Part shown: positions 52,769 to 61,906 of the stretch, piece by piece
Numbering within the stretch: position 1 is the stretch's first letter
Layout of the letters: every line of letters starts with the position of its first letter
Source: Anaerocolumna xylanovorans DSM 12503
Lineage (GTDB): Bacteria; Bacillota; Clostridia; Lachnospirales; Lachnospiraceae
Direction: 5' to 3'
Assembly (NCBI RefSeq): GCF_900143645.1
Contig: NZ_FRFD01000003.1
Location: forward strand, 310,001 to 374,000
Length of the DNA: 64,000 nucleotides
The notes under the pieces: model-generated
What the model was told of the DNA's origin: nothing
Seen by the model: the letters and a program-made list of their open reading frames with translations, nothing else
Databases searched by the model: none
Made by a program: the position numbers and the translations under genes

Positions 52769-53503
52769 CTAATTTTCAGAATAGGAGTCAGTACATTTGC
52801 AATCTTCACTCACCCGAAGCATCCGGTAACCAACACCAATATGGGTTTGAATGTACTTTGGATGTGAAGGCGTTTTTTCAATTTTTTTACGCAGGGTTGC
52901 CATAAAAACGCGCAGAGCAGGAACATCGTTAGCATAATCTCCCCATATTTCGTGAAGGATAAAATTATGGGTCAGCACTTTGCCCACGTTCTTAGCCAGC
53001 AGACAAATAAGCTTATATTCGATGGGAGTCAAATGTACTTCCTCACCATCCAGCCATGTGCAGCCTGCCAAGTAATCAATCTTCAAAAATCCGTTAGTGA
53101 AGATTGTTGCATCCTTTTGCAACTTTTCGTTGTCATAGCGAACCCTGCGAAGGCTGACCCGGAGCCGTGCCAAAAGTTCTTCTATGCTAAATGGCTTCGT
53201 CAGATAATCATCCGCACCTGCATCCAACGCATCGATTTTATCCCGGTCCTCACTACGTGCGCTGACTACAATAATAGGCATATTTGACCAGGTTCGTACT
53301 TTTGTTATGATATTTACTCCGTCCATATCCGGAAGTCCTAAATCCAGAATCATAATATCCGGCTGTTTGGAAACAGCCTCCAAAATTGAACCTTCGCCTG
53401 TCTCGGCTGTATGATATTGGTATCCCTGAGTTTCTAAGGTAGTAGTAATCAGTTTCTGTATGGCTTTATCGTCTTCTACAACTAGTATTAAAGGTTTATT
53501 CAT
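52769..53503 (-). CDS. kdpE: Response regulator KdpE
   Basis: 244 residues. Receiver domain 1-120 with acidic pocket 'VEDD', phosphoacceptor Asp54 in 'MILDLGLPDMDG' and Lys103 in 'YLTKPF'; OmpR-type winged helix from about 140 to 230 ('LTPIEYKLICLLAKNVGKVL', 'RVFMATLRKKIE'). 'HPKYIQTHIGVGYRM' closes the wing. It overlaps kdpD by 8 bases. No kdpFABC genes are in the window; the adjacent K+ system is kup. Confidence 0.95.
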   Translation of the reverse strand: MNKPLILVVEDDKAIQKLITTTLETQGYQYHTAETGEGSILEAVSKQPDIMILDLGLPDMDGVNIITKVRTWSNMPIIVVSARSEDRDKIDALDAGADDYLTKPFSIEELLARLRVSLRRVRYDNEKLQKDATIFTNGFLKIDYLAGCTWLDGEEVHLTPIEYKLICLLAKNVGKVLTHNFILHEIWGDYANDVPALRVFMATLRKKIEKTPSHPKYIQTHIGVGYRMLRVSEDCKCTDSYSEN

Positions 53504-56186
53504 GAATATTCACTTCCTCTGCTTGCAAGGTAAAGCTAAATACCGTACCTTGTGGAATATTATTTTTAACATAAATGTTTCCTCCATGTGCGTGAATAAT
53601 TGATTTACATAGAGGAAGCCCTAATCCGAGTCCACGTCGACTGTCTGCGCTGATACTATCAACTGTATAGAACATGTCAAATAGTTTCGGCTTTGCTTCG
53701 TCCGGAATGCCGGAACCATCGTCGGCTATTTCAAACTGAATGAATTGTCCGCTTTTTTTTGCTGAAATTGTAATACGCGATCCTGGTGGTGTATATTTGA
53801 TTGCATTATCTACGATGTTAATAATGACCTGAATGATAAGTCTGGAATCTATTTTAGCCATAAGAAACTCATCTTCGAGAAAAGTTTCAATTGTATGGTC
53901 TACGCTTTTTCGATTCACGTGAAGCAGTGCTTCCGCGATGACCTCATCAAGAAGCTCGGGCTGTAAATTCAAATTCAATGCACCATTATCGAGCCGGGTA
54001 ATGGAAAGAAGGTTCTCGACTAGATTGATGAGCCACATAGAATCGTCGTAAATTCCGGTATATAGGCTCTTTTTTTGGTCTTCATTTAAAATACTGGAAT
54101 TTCCCATCAGAATACCTGCGTTGCCGGAAATACTGGTAAGCGGGGTGCGCAAATCATGGGAAATTGACCGGAGGAGATTGGCGCGGAGTTGTTCCTGCTG
54201 CATCCGCATGGAAGTCTGTTTTTGTGTTTCGCCCAGCCATTCCTTTTCCAGTGCCAGTCCGCATTCTCCCAGCATGGCAATCAATAGGCTTTTTTCAAAT
54301 GTCTCCAAAGGGTTCTCCTTGTCCATGACAATTCCTGCAATGGCGAATACTCTGTCTTTTCCGCGTACTGCAAGGTATAGGCATTTAGCAGCAGAAAGGG
54401 TGTTTGTGGTAGCTCCTGCGCGCTTATTGTTTTTGTGTACCCACTCGGCTACAGTACGCTCATCCGTTTGGATATAAACCTGTGGGTCGGTTTTTGCTCC
54501 TTCTTGGAAGAAAAGGAGCGGTTCCGACAAGCCATCTTGCTGTACAGAATAGAAAATCACAGTTCTGTCCAATAGTCTTACCAATTGTTGTGCCGTTTCG
54601 CTTAGAATTTCCGATTGATTATTTGCCTGTTGCAATTTACGGCTTGTACCCAAAAGCACTTCCGTACGATAGGCTTTTTGCACAGCTTGACGTGCCTGCT
54701 CTTTAACCCGCTTTGTAAGTGTAGTGGTGATAAAGGCGGCCGCCAGCATAACAGCAAATGTGATAGGATAGCCTGAATCGGTTGCTTTGAAAGAAAAGCG
54801 GGGTTTGGTAAACATAAAATTAAACACCAGTACGCTCAAAACGGAGGATACCGCACTGTATATCCGGCCTCTCGTCATAATAGCATTGAGCAATACGCCT
54901 AAAATATAAACAGTAATGATATTTGCTTCACTAAAACCAAGAGAATTAAACCATAAACCAATCAGAGTACAAATAATCAGAATTCCTATAGTTTTGATAG
55001 AATCAACCAGAGAGAACTTTGAAGGGTTTATGATTTTTGGTAATCTTAATTTGAAGGACGACTGTGTATCAGGAAGAATGTAAATATCAATAGTTGGCGC
55101 CAGCACGGTTAACCTGTCAACAAAATTTATTTTTGCCGGCCATCTTCCCGTATGGCTGGAGCGTCCCATGACAAGCTTTGAAACCCGGCTTAATTTGGCG
55201 TATTCCGCAATCTGTGCGGGAATATCTTCTCCATACACGGTTGCAATCTGCGCGCCGAGCTGCTCAGCAAGTCTTAAATGTTCCCTTAACTGGTTTCTAT
55301 TTTTATCTTCTAATTCCGACGTTTCTACAAAGAGCGCTGTAAATGTACCGTGAAAAGCTTCAGCCATTCTTGCCGCAGTACGAATGACTTTGGCGTTGGA
55401 AGGCGCTGCGGACAGACAGACTAAGATATGCTCGTTGGTATAAGAACCATCGTTTTTTGGCTGTTCATAGTTTAACACCGCGACTCGGTTGACCTGGTCA
55501 GCTGTGCGCCGTAGGGCGATTTCACGGAGAGCGGTCAACTTTTCTTTCGTGAAAAAATTAGAAAGTGTGTGCTGCGCCTGTTCTTCGCAGTATATTTTTC
55601 CTTTATGCAGACGTTCGATCAGCTCATCCGGCTCCAAATCCACAAGCTCGACCTGGTCGGCACTGTCAAAAACACTGTCTGGAATGCGTTCACGCACGAT
55701 AATGCCTGTAATGGCCGCCACAACATCATTCAAGCTTTCGATATGTTGTACATTGAGGGTAGTAAATACATCGATCCCTGCGTGCAGCAGTTCTTCGATG
55801 TCCTGATATCTTTTTTGATGGCGGCAGATTTCGGCATTCGTATGGGCCAATTCATCTACAAGAATAAGTTTCGGCTTTCTATGTAGAGCGCTATCCAGAT
55901 CAAATTCCTTCAAAATGATGCCTTTATATGTTATTTCCAAAGAGGGTATGTTTTCCAATCCCTCTAAAAGGGCCATTGTTTCTGGTCGAGCATGAGGTTC
56001 AATATAACCAGCTACCACATCAATGCCGTCTTTTTGAACAGCATGGGCGTCTCTCAACATAGAAGAAGTCTTACCTACACCGGCAGCATAACCGAAGTAA
56101 ATCTTCAGTCGGCCACGCTTTTTTTCGGCCGGCATATTAGAAAGTTGCCCAAGCAGAGAATGTGAATTGTTTTGCTTGATTGCCAT
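53496..56186 (-). CDS. kdpD: Sensor histidine kinase KdpD
   Basis: 896 residues, full length. Order: KdpD N-terminal domain with Walker A 'GYAAGVGKTS' near 32-41; USP domain near 250-370; four membrane helices near 400-490 (DUF4118); GAF-like region; HisKA with phospho-acceptor His677 in 'SISHDLRTPLTS'; HATPase_c with 'NIVDNAIKYTPPG' and 'GLGLGLPLCKSI'. It senses K+ limitation or turgor and, in Firmicutes, possibly c-di-AMP through the USP domain. AGGAGG precedes ATG. Confidence 0.96.
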   Translation of the reverse strand: MAIKQNNSHSLLGQLSNMPAEKKRGRLKIYFGYAAGVGKTSSMLRDAHAVQKDGIDVVAGYIEPHARPETMALLEGLENIPSLEITYKGIILKEFDLDSALHRKPKLILVDELAHTNAEICRHQKRYQDIEELLHAGIDVFTTLNVQHIESLNDVVAAITGIIVRERIPDSVFDSADQVELVDLEPDELIERLHKGKIYCEEQAQHTLSNFFTKEKLTALREIALRRTADQVNRVAVLNYEQPKNDGSYTNEHILVCLSAAPSNAKVIRTAARMAEAFHGTFTALFVETSELEDKNRNQLREHLRLAEQLGAQIATVYGEDIPAQIAEYAKLSRVSKLVMGRSSHTGRWPAKINFVDRLTVLAPTIDIYILPDTQSSFKLRLPKIINPSKFSLVDSIKTIGILIICTLIGLWFNSLGFSEANIITVYILGVLLNAIMTRGRIYSAVSSVLSVLVFNFMFTKPRFSFKATDSGYPITFAVMLAAAFITTTLTKRVKEQARQAVQKAYRTEVLLGTSRKLQQANNQSEILSETAQQLVRLLDRTVIFYSVQQDGLSEPLLFFQEGAKTDPQVYIQTDERTVAEWVHKNNKRAGATTNTLSAAKCLYLAVRGKDRVFAIAGIVMDKENPLETFEKSLLIAMLGECGLALEKEWLGETQKQTSMRMQQEQLRANLLRSISHDLRTPLTSISGNAGILMGNSSILNEDQKKSLYTGIYDDSMWLINLVENLLSITRLDNGALNLNLQPELLDEVIAEALLHVNRKSVDHTIETFLEDEFLMAKIDSRLIIQVIINIVDNAIKYTPPGSRITISAKKSGQFIQFEIADDGSGIPDEAKPKLFDMFYTVDSISADSRRGLGLGLPLCKSIIHAHGGNIYVKNNIPQGTVFSFTLQAEEVNIHE

Positions 56187-56225
56187 TTAAACCTCCTCTT
56201 CCTTAAAAGTTTCTTCTTATATTAT

Positions 56226-56290
56226 AATATAGTATAATCAAAATCAACATAACATTATGATTTTTCCTGTGATATTAAGATTAAATTAAG
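56226..56290 (-). promoter_or_regulatory. kdpD promoter region with KdpE-type repeats
   Basis: - strand: CTTAATTTAAT and CTTAATATCAC, 11 bases apart, then ATCATAATGTT and -10-like TATACT/TATAAT boxes. The blocks match those at the kup promoter. Confidence 0.55.
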
Positions 56291-56500
56291 ATAGACTTTA
56301 GTCAGTGTAGGCTTATTATATAATATAAATTGATATAAGTCATTTAATTCGTTTCTTTGGTGGTATCCTGTGTCGTTGAAAAAACGGATTATTGGGACAG
56401 CCTTGAGGCTATTATCTTCATTTTGGATCAGAACAATGTGGTCGTAAAAATCGTGAAAGTTGCCACTGCCTCCGGTTAACTAATGTAGCCGATTGTTTGA

Positions 56501-56740
56501 AAGGGCAAAAAAGGGAATACACTTATTGCATTAGCAGCACATAAAAAATTTCCGGCAGGAATCTTGGCAACAATATTATGTGAAGAAAAGAATTGCATAG
56601 AATGTTACGAAAATATAGAACCGGTCAGGAGTAGCTTTCCGTGTATTATTTACAGTCATGGATATAATAACTTATACGCAAATACTGTGTTTTGTGCTGA
56701 CATAGCATCTCATATGGACCACACCGATTTGATGTCATAA
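56501..56740 (+). pseudogene. Relic of an alpha/beta hydrolase (PAF-acetylhydrolase-like)
   Basis: 79 codons open from a TGA at 56498 to TAA 56738, without a start codon. 'FPCIIYSHGYNNLYANTVFC' followed by 'ADIASHMDHTDLM' resembles the 'P-I-I-Y-S-H-G ... A-S-H-G-Y-V-V ... D-H-T-D' region of PAF-acetylhydrolase and related esterases, but with an internal loss (ASHMDHTD) and no catalytic GxSxG portion. A decayed fragment. Confidence 0.55.
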
Positions 56741-56772
56741 AGATTAAGAGTACTTTATCATGGAGGAGAAAT

Positions 56773-59157
56773 ATGGTAACTTTTAAAGATAAGCAGATTT
56801 TTATTGATGGGAAACCAATATTTTTATTATCTGGCGAAATGCATTACTTCCGCCAGCCGAAAGCAAACTGGCAGCATTTAATTGATGAGGCAAAGGAAAT
56901 GGGACTGAATTGTATTTCATCCTATGTGCCCTGGATTCTTCATGAAGAAGAGGAAGGGGAATATTGCTTCGAAGATAATTTGGATTTGGGGGCGTTTATT
57001 GACATGTGCCAGGAGAACGGACTGCATTTTTTTGTAAGACCCGGCCCATACATTATGGCAGAGATTAAAAAAGAAGGAATCCCATACTGGGTGGGAAAAA
57101 AACATCCTGCAGCGGTGCCGGTGGGCTTTGACGGAGAGCAAAGACCATGCAATACCATAGATTATCTGAATCCGGGATATTTGGCAGAATGCCGGAAATG
57201 GTACATGAAAGTCATGGAAATCATTGTGCCCAGACTGCAATGTAATGGCGGAAATATTATAGGGGTACAGCTTGATAATGAAATCGGTATGCTGAACTGG
57301 GTAACAAATCATCCTACTCTCAATGACAATGTACTGCGCATGATGTCAGAGTATCTTGCTTCCCGATACAGTGAAGAGGAACTGGAATTACGTTATCCCT
57401 TCTGGAAGCAGGGCGAGACTGCGGTATTTGCAGCCATGAGATCCCCGAAAGAACCTTATTCTTTGGAGTTCCACCGGGATTTTGGAAAATTTATGAGGGT
57501 TTATTACGTACGCTATGTGAAAGAACTGAAAACATATGCAGAAGAATGCGGTGTCCATGACACACCGTTTTTTATCAACATCCATGGAACAGGAGAAGCA
57601 AGAATCTTTGATTTTCCGCTGGGAATCAGCCAGCTATATGAGGCTTATAATCAGGACGAAGGATTAATCAGCGGTACAGATGTATATTTAGGCGAACCGA
57701 CAGAAGGAAAATACCAGGATTTATATGTAATCAATGCAATGACAGATGTTATGAATAAAAAAGAAAATCCTTTGACTTCTATCGAGTTTGAGTGCAGCGA
57801 TGGACCCTACTGTTCTTTGAATGGAATGCGTTTCCACCCAAGCGCCACTTCCCAGAAAATGCTGATGTGTCTTTCTCAAAATGCACGTATGCTCAGCTTC
57901 TACGTGTTTAGCGGCGGCGAAAACTATTTGCTTCATCACCCGGAAGATGACGGGAACGCAAGAATGGCATTTACCGGCGAACTTCATGGATTTAATGCAC
58001 CGGTGCAGCCGGACGGAACACACAATTACTCTTTCAGGTATATTGCAGATACAGCAAAGTCAATTCATGCTTTAAATGAATTGATAGGCTCTTCTAAACA
58101 GGTATTGGATGATGTGAGTATGGCATTTATTCCTGATTATTTCCTTACAGAAGCAGTTTATCCGAAATCAGAGAAAATGCAGGCATTATTCCGGAATTTG
58201 AAAAGGTTGCGCTGTGCAGGGCAGATTGACAATATCGGACGAGCGCTGCTGGGACATCATATCAGTTTTGATGCTGCTGATATTCAGCACGATGAGATTA
58301 AGCAGAGAAAGGCGCTGGTAGTTCTTTCTGCCAGATATATGGCAGGCGACATCCAACGGAAATTGGTTGATTTTGCAGAAAAAGGCGGAAAACTAATACT
58401 GTATGGAGAGGTGCCTGAATATAATATGGAAGCTATTCCATGTACAATCCTGAAGGATGCGTTTGGGATGAAAGAGCCTCAGTATATTGAAACCTTCCAG
58501 CCGGTATATTTTCTTTCCATGCAGGCTTGCGGCAATCTCACTGGTGTTGCCCCCATGCAATGCGGACAGTTTGCACAGGCATTTCCCAAGGACGATTCTG
58601 CAATATTGGAAGTATACGGAAGCGGTAAAATGTGCGGAATGGTGAAACCGGTAGGAATGGGAACAATCTGTGCCATTACAGGCGATTATCCTGCCGGGAT
58701 GCAGTTCTGGGGAAAAATATTTGACATGCTTGGCATCCATGCAGGACTTTCGGCAGAATATTACCGTCAGGGAATCTACATTGCACAGACGGAATCGGAG
58801 GATGGACAAAAGCTTGTATATATAATGAATTTAGACTGTATGGATAAGAATATTGCAATAAAAATAAACGGGGAATCTCTGTTTGAGAACTTCATGCTAG
58901 GGGATAAAAAATCTTTTATTTTACCGGTAAATGTTAGAACTCCTGCTGCAACAGTTGTAAAATCCACAGCAGAGATTACAGGTATGAATGAAAACAGCAT
59001 TACCTTCAGGCTTAGTCAGTCTGTAGATAAAATTTATCTTTTAACAGACAGAACGGTGATTCATGCGGAAGATTATGAAGTCGGCCGGGAAGAAGGACTT
59101 ACCGTTATTCAGGCTGTAAAAAAAGGAAAGCAGGAGATTTGTGTAAGATTTGCATAG
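56773..59157 (+). CDS. Glycoside hydrolase family 35 beta-galactosidase
   Basis: 794 residues; GGAGG upstream, no signal peptide, so cytoplasmic. 'FLLSGEMHYFRQPKANWQHL', 'YVPWILHE' and 'RPGPYIMAEIKKEGIPYW' are typical of the GH35 barrel. Acid/base Glu170 in 'GVQLDNEIG'; the nucleophile is Glu338 or Glu340 in 'SIEFECSDG'. A beta-galactosidase small-domain-like region and an unusual C-terminus follow. Monocistronic by layout. Substrate probably beta-galactosides of plant or host glycans. Confidence 0.92.
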   Translation: MVTFKDKQIFIDGKPIFLLSGEMHYFRQPKANWQHLIDEAKEMGLNCISSYVPWILHEEEEGEYCFEDNLDLGAFIDMCQENGLHFFVRPGPYIMAEIKKEGIPYWVGKKHPAAVPVGFDGEQRPCNTIDYLNPGYLAECRKWYMKVMEIIVPRLQCNGGNIIGVQLDNEIGMLNWVTNHPTLNDNVLRMMSEYLASRYSEEELELRYPFWKQGETAVFAAMRSPKEPYSLEFHRDFGKFMRVYYVRYVKELKTYAEECGVHDTPFFINIHGTGEARIFDFPLGISQLYEAYNQDEGLISGTDVYLGEPTEGKYQDLYVINAMTDVMNKKENPLTSIEFECSDGPYCSLNGMRFHPSATSQKMLMCLSQNARMLSFYVFSGGENYLLHHPEDDGNARMAFTGELHGFNAPVQPDGTHNYSFRYIADTAKSIHALNELIGSSKQVLDDVSMAFIPDYFLTEAVYPKSEKMQALFRNLKRLRCAGQIDNIGRALLGHHISFDAADIQHDEIKQRKALVVLSARYMAGDIQRKLVDFAEKGGKLILYGEVPEYNMEAIPCTILKDAFGMKEPQYIETFQPVYFLSMQACGNLTGVAPMQCGQFAQAFPKDDSAILEVYGSGKMCGMVKPVGMGTICAITGDYPAGMQFWGKIFDMLGIHAGLSAEYYRQGIYIAQTESEDGQKLVYIMNLDCMDKNIAIKINGESLFENFMLGDKKSFILPVNVRTPAATVVKSTAEITGMNENSITFRLSQSVDKIYLLTDRTVIHAEDYEVGREEGLTVIQAVKKGKQEICVRFA

Positions 59158-59193
59158 GATTTTCATGAAGATATCTCTGTTGAAAGAGAGTAT

Positions 59194-59228
59194 CAGGTTC
59201 AACGGTCATCTTTTTTATCTCTTCAAGG
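59194..59228 (+). repeat. 33-base repeat, looser copy
   Basis: CAGGTTCAACGGTCATCTTT... aligns with the copy at 35850 (CAGGCTCAAGCGGCATC...) and also ends in TTCAAGG. Confidence 0.45.
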
Positions 59229-59442
59229 CAACTCTACCAATTCCAGAGGTAGATCGGAGTTTCCGAATATATAATAAATATCCCGGTAATCAATCCATTC
59301 TTTCTCATTCTCTTGAATACTATGCACGGATGGTATTAGTTCTTTAATCCTATTTTCATAGGTATATAGTCTGTGAGCTATAATATTAATCTTATAAAAT
59401 GTCGAAATTTAATAAATAAACAAAATAAGGAGTATAAATTAT

Positions 59443-59616
59443 ATGAGCGAACAGACAATCAATGACTTACATATCGTATTAGATAATATTGATTCGAGAA
59501 TTGAAGAAGGTACTATTAGTACAGAAGAGCTGCAGTACTTAATGTATCAAAAAATAAAGATATTACAGCTTATTGATGATTTTAATCAAAGAAAAGGATA
59601 TTTTATAAATTATTAA
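59443..59616 (+). CDS. Small helical hypothetical protein, 57 residues
   Basis: ATG 59443 after ATAAGGAG. 'INDLHIVLDNIDSRIEEGTI' and 'LMYQKIKILQLIDDF' form a predicted amphipathic helical hairpin, very acidic at the start. Not recognised. It lies 41 bases before the CheX-like gene on the same strand and is likely co-transcribed with it. Confidence 0.6.
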   Translation: MSEQTINDLHIVLDNIDSRIEEGTISTEELQYLMYQKIKILQLIDDFNQRKGYFINY

Positions 59617-59657
59617 CCGTAAAAACTTTAGGGATGCGGCAGGCTAAAGGAGATTTT

Positions 59658-60119
59658 GTGAGTATTATGGATGTTAAGTATATAAATACTATTTTAGAGA
59701 CTTTCAATATTACTTTGGAACAATTCGGAGTACATAATATTAAAAGGTGTAATATTCAAAAGAAAAGCAAAATGTACTTGAATTTAGATTTATCGACAAT
59801 AGTCTGTTTTCAAGGTGCGGTTCAGGGCGATATAGCTCTTTCTATGCCTTTAGATACTGCAAAAAGATTGGCATCAATAATGATGATGGGGATGAGTATT
59901 ACTTCCATTGATGATATGGCTAAAAGTGCAGTAGGGGAATTGTCCAGTATGATAGCGGGTTCTTCCGCAACAAAACTTTCTTCATTTGGGTTATCAACAA
60001 AGGTCAATCCTCCCAGAGTTATTTTAGAAAACGCTGAAATTAACAGTTTTGAGACTTTAGCGATTGATTTTGAAACTGATCTGGGAAAAATAGAACTTAA
60101 TATTGGACTGAATATATAA
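59658..60119 (+). CDS. CheX-like protein with altered active site
   Basis: 153 residues from GTG 59658, chosen for AAAGGAG at 59646-59652. CheC/CheX fold: 'YINTILETFNITLEQFGV' N-terminal helix, 'VCFQGAVQGDIALSMPLDTA', and the phosphatase helix 'SAVGELSSMIAGSSATKLS'. Normal CheX removes phosphate from CheY-P using Glu and Asn in an E-x-x-N motif; here it is Glu94-x-x-Ser97, so Asn is replaced. It may be inactive or act on another partner. No other chemotaxis gene is nearby. Confidence 0.82.
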   Translation: MSIMDVKYINTILETFNITLEQFGVHNIKRCNIQKKSKMYLNLDLSTIVCFQGAVQGDIALSMPLDTAKRLASIMMMGMSITSIDDMAKSAVGELSSMIAGSSATKLSSFGLSTKVNPPRVILENAEINSFETLAIDFETDLGKIELNIGLNI

Positions 60120-60125
60120 GCTGAC

Positions 60126-60158
60126 AGGCCCAAACGGCATCTTTATTGACCATTCAAG
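60126..60158 (+). repeat. 33-base repeat, copy 2
   Basis: AGGCCCAAACGGCATC... to CATTCAAG; 29 of 33 bases equal to 35850-35882. Confidence 0.6.
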
Positions 60159-60209
60159 AAAGAGGAGATAGGAGAGATAACAAGAGGTTTGAAAAGACAG
60201 AATTATAAT

Positions 60210-60246
60210 GAGGCTGTGTTTTTCTCATATCGAAAAACATAGCCTC
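60210..60246. terminator. Hairpin between convergent cheX-like and nitroreductase genes
   Basis: GAGGCTGTGTTTTTC, 7-base loop, GAAAAACATAGCCTC: 15-base stem with one G-T pair. Located at the point of convergence, probably a terminator for both strands. Confidence 0.65.
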
Positions 60247-60266
60247 GCCTGATATAGCAGAAATAT

Positions 60267-60851
60267 CTATTTTATGATACGTATGGTGCCTTCCTTACGT
60301 GGCGGAGGAGTGGATTCCTTACCGATATATCCGATTGCGGCAGCGGAGCAAATGGTGTGTTTTTTGGGGATACCCAGCTCAAAAAGGGCTTCACGCACGC
60401 CGGAGTCGCCGCGTAGCCAGTGCAGCTGATTGATATAGCAACTGCCCAGCCCAAGTGATTGCGCCGCTAAGAACAGGTTTTCCAGTCCGAGCGCGCAGTC
60501 CGCCATTGCATTCTCATAATCTAGCCGGTTCGAGGCAATAACGAGGGTAGGAGCATGATAATAAAAGTTATAGCTTTCCCGTTGTGAGGCCGCTTTTGCT
60601 CCGAGCTTGCCGGGATAGTCGTCATCCGGTACCCAGTGCTGGAAGCCTTCCCGCACAAGCTCATTCAGCTTCAAAAGAATTCCCTTGTTCTGAATGGCGG
60701 TAAACAGCCATGTTTGATTGTTTCCGCCGCTGGGAGCCCAAATGGCGGCATTAAGCAGCGTTTCCAGGCATTCCGGCTCAATCTGCCGCTCCTGGAAGTT
60801 TCGAGTGCTCCTGCGCGCATGGATACTGTTCAATACTTCGTTCTCAATCAC
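60267..60851 (-). CDS. Nitroreductase family flavoprotein (1)
   Basis: 194 residues from GTG 60851, because GGAGG lies 7 bases upstream; an in-frame ATG at 60899 has a poor site. 'SIHARRSTRNFQERQIEPEC' and 'NAAIWAPSGGNNQTWLFTAI' bind FMN; 'GLENLFLAAQSLGLGSCYIN' and 'AAIGYIG' are the later FMN/dimer motifs. Uses NAD(P)H to reduce nitro or quinone compounds. Last gene of a three-gene - strand operon. Confidence 0.92.
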   Translation of the reverse strand: MIENEVLNSIHARRSTRNFQERQIEPECLETLLNAAIWAPSGGNNQTWLFTAIQNKGILLKLNELVREGFQHWVPDDDYPGKLGAKAASQRESYNFYYHAPTLVIASNRLDYENAMADCALGLENLFLAAQSLGLGSCYINQLHWLRGDSGVREALFELGIPKKHTICSAAAIGYIGKESTPPPRKEGTIRIIK

Positions 60852-60905
60852 AGTGAATCCTCCTATCCGCAGCCGAATATACTCCGGCTGCTTATCCATA
60901 TTAGT

Positions 60906-61889
60906 TTATCCTAAAATCGATTTTCTTGCCGGACATTTGGTGTGGTCGGTAAACCAGAAACAATTTTTACAACTGCGGCACATGTTGACCGGTTCGCTCC
61001 TTAGCACATGATTTGCAAATTCAGGATCGGTCAGCATGCCTTTACCAATGCCCACAAGGTCTGCATAATCATTCTCAATCAGAAATCGGACCTGTTCTTC
61101 CGTCCGGATTTCGTTGACCGCGATCACAGGGATGCTTACTTCTTTCTTGATTTTACACCCGCTATAGGTCATGGAACTGCATAAAAAGCCTTCAGGGACG
61201 GGCTGTACGGGTGGTTTTGTACCAAAGGAAATATTGAGGATATTGATGCCGGCTTTTTCAAAAATCTTAGCTGATGCAATGCCATCCCTGCTTTCAGGCT
61301 GATATTCACCCATTCGGACGCCCAAAATGAATTTTTTATGTGTATTTTTCCGTATCTCCGGCAGAATCTCGGTAAGGATTCTCGTACGGTTATCAGCATT
61401 GCCGCCATACTCATCGATGCGCCGATTGTAGGAAGCATCGATGAATTTGCATAAAGTGTATCCATGGGCAAAATGGAACTCGGCACCGTCAAAACCTAAT
61501 GCACAGGCAGTGACAGCCGCCTGTATCATATCCTGCTGTATCGAATGAATTTCCGAAAGCGTCAGCTCATTGATATCCAGATCGCCGCAGGCAAGCTGCA
61601 TCATGACAACTGCACCGTATTCGTGGCAGTTATCAGCAATCTGTCTTAATACCCGGGTATTCTCTTCTGACCACTTTTCGGTGGAACCCGCTGCGCCGGA
61701 AACAGCGGTGGCCTGAATGAATATTAGCCCCGCACCGCCTTTGGCGCGGGCGGTGTAATGTTCAATGTGCTGGCTGCCATAAAAGGAACCGTTGTCCCCG
61801 TGGAAGGAAAACGTGACCATGGGCTCCATAACAATTCTATTTTTGATCGTATTGCCCCGAATCGTGAGGGGCTCCTGCAGTTTTCTCAT
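60906..61889 (-). CDS. Old-yellow-enzyme-type NADH:flavin oxidoreductase, barrel only
   Basis: 327 residues. FMN-binding TIM barrel with 'IKNRIVMEPMVTFSFHGDNG', 'GFDGAEFHFAHGYTLCKFID' and 'NRTRILTEILPEI'. It has a C-terminal Cys cluster 'CRSCKNCFWF' and 'KCPARK', suggesting an Fe-S centre, but no FAD/NAD domain, unlike the 702-residue relative at 30862. Sits between two nitroreductase genes in one operon, divergent from an HxlR gene. Confidence 0.9.
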   Translation of the reverse strand: MRKLQEPLTIRGNTIKNRIVMEPMVTFSFHGDNGSFYGSQHIEHYTARAKGGAGLIFIQATAVSGAAGSTEKWSEENTRVLRQIADNCHEYGAVVMMQLACGDLDINELTLSEIHSIQQDMIQAAVTACALGFDGAEFHFAHGYTLCKFIDASYNRRIDEYGGNADNRTRILTEILPEIRKNTHKKFILGVRMGEYQPESRDGIASAKIFEKAGINILNISFGTKPPVQPVPEGFLCSSMTYSGCKIKKEVSIPVIAVNEIRTEEQVRFLIENDYADLVGIGKGMLTDPEFANHVLRSEPVNMCRSCKNCFWFTDHTKCPARKSILG

Positions 61890-61906
61890 AGTTTAACTTC
61901 CTCTTC

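Larger units (their letters stand above)
56187..56772. other. Intergenic region between kdpD and the GH35 gene
   Basis: Contains the kdpD promoter (left end), undefined sequence with a short decayed frame (about 56399-56482, 'SLEAIIFILDQNNVVVKIVK'), and a hydrolase relic (56501-56740). No intact gene. Confidence 0.6.
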
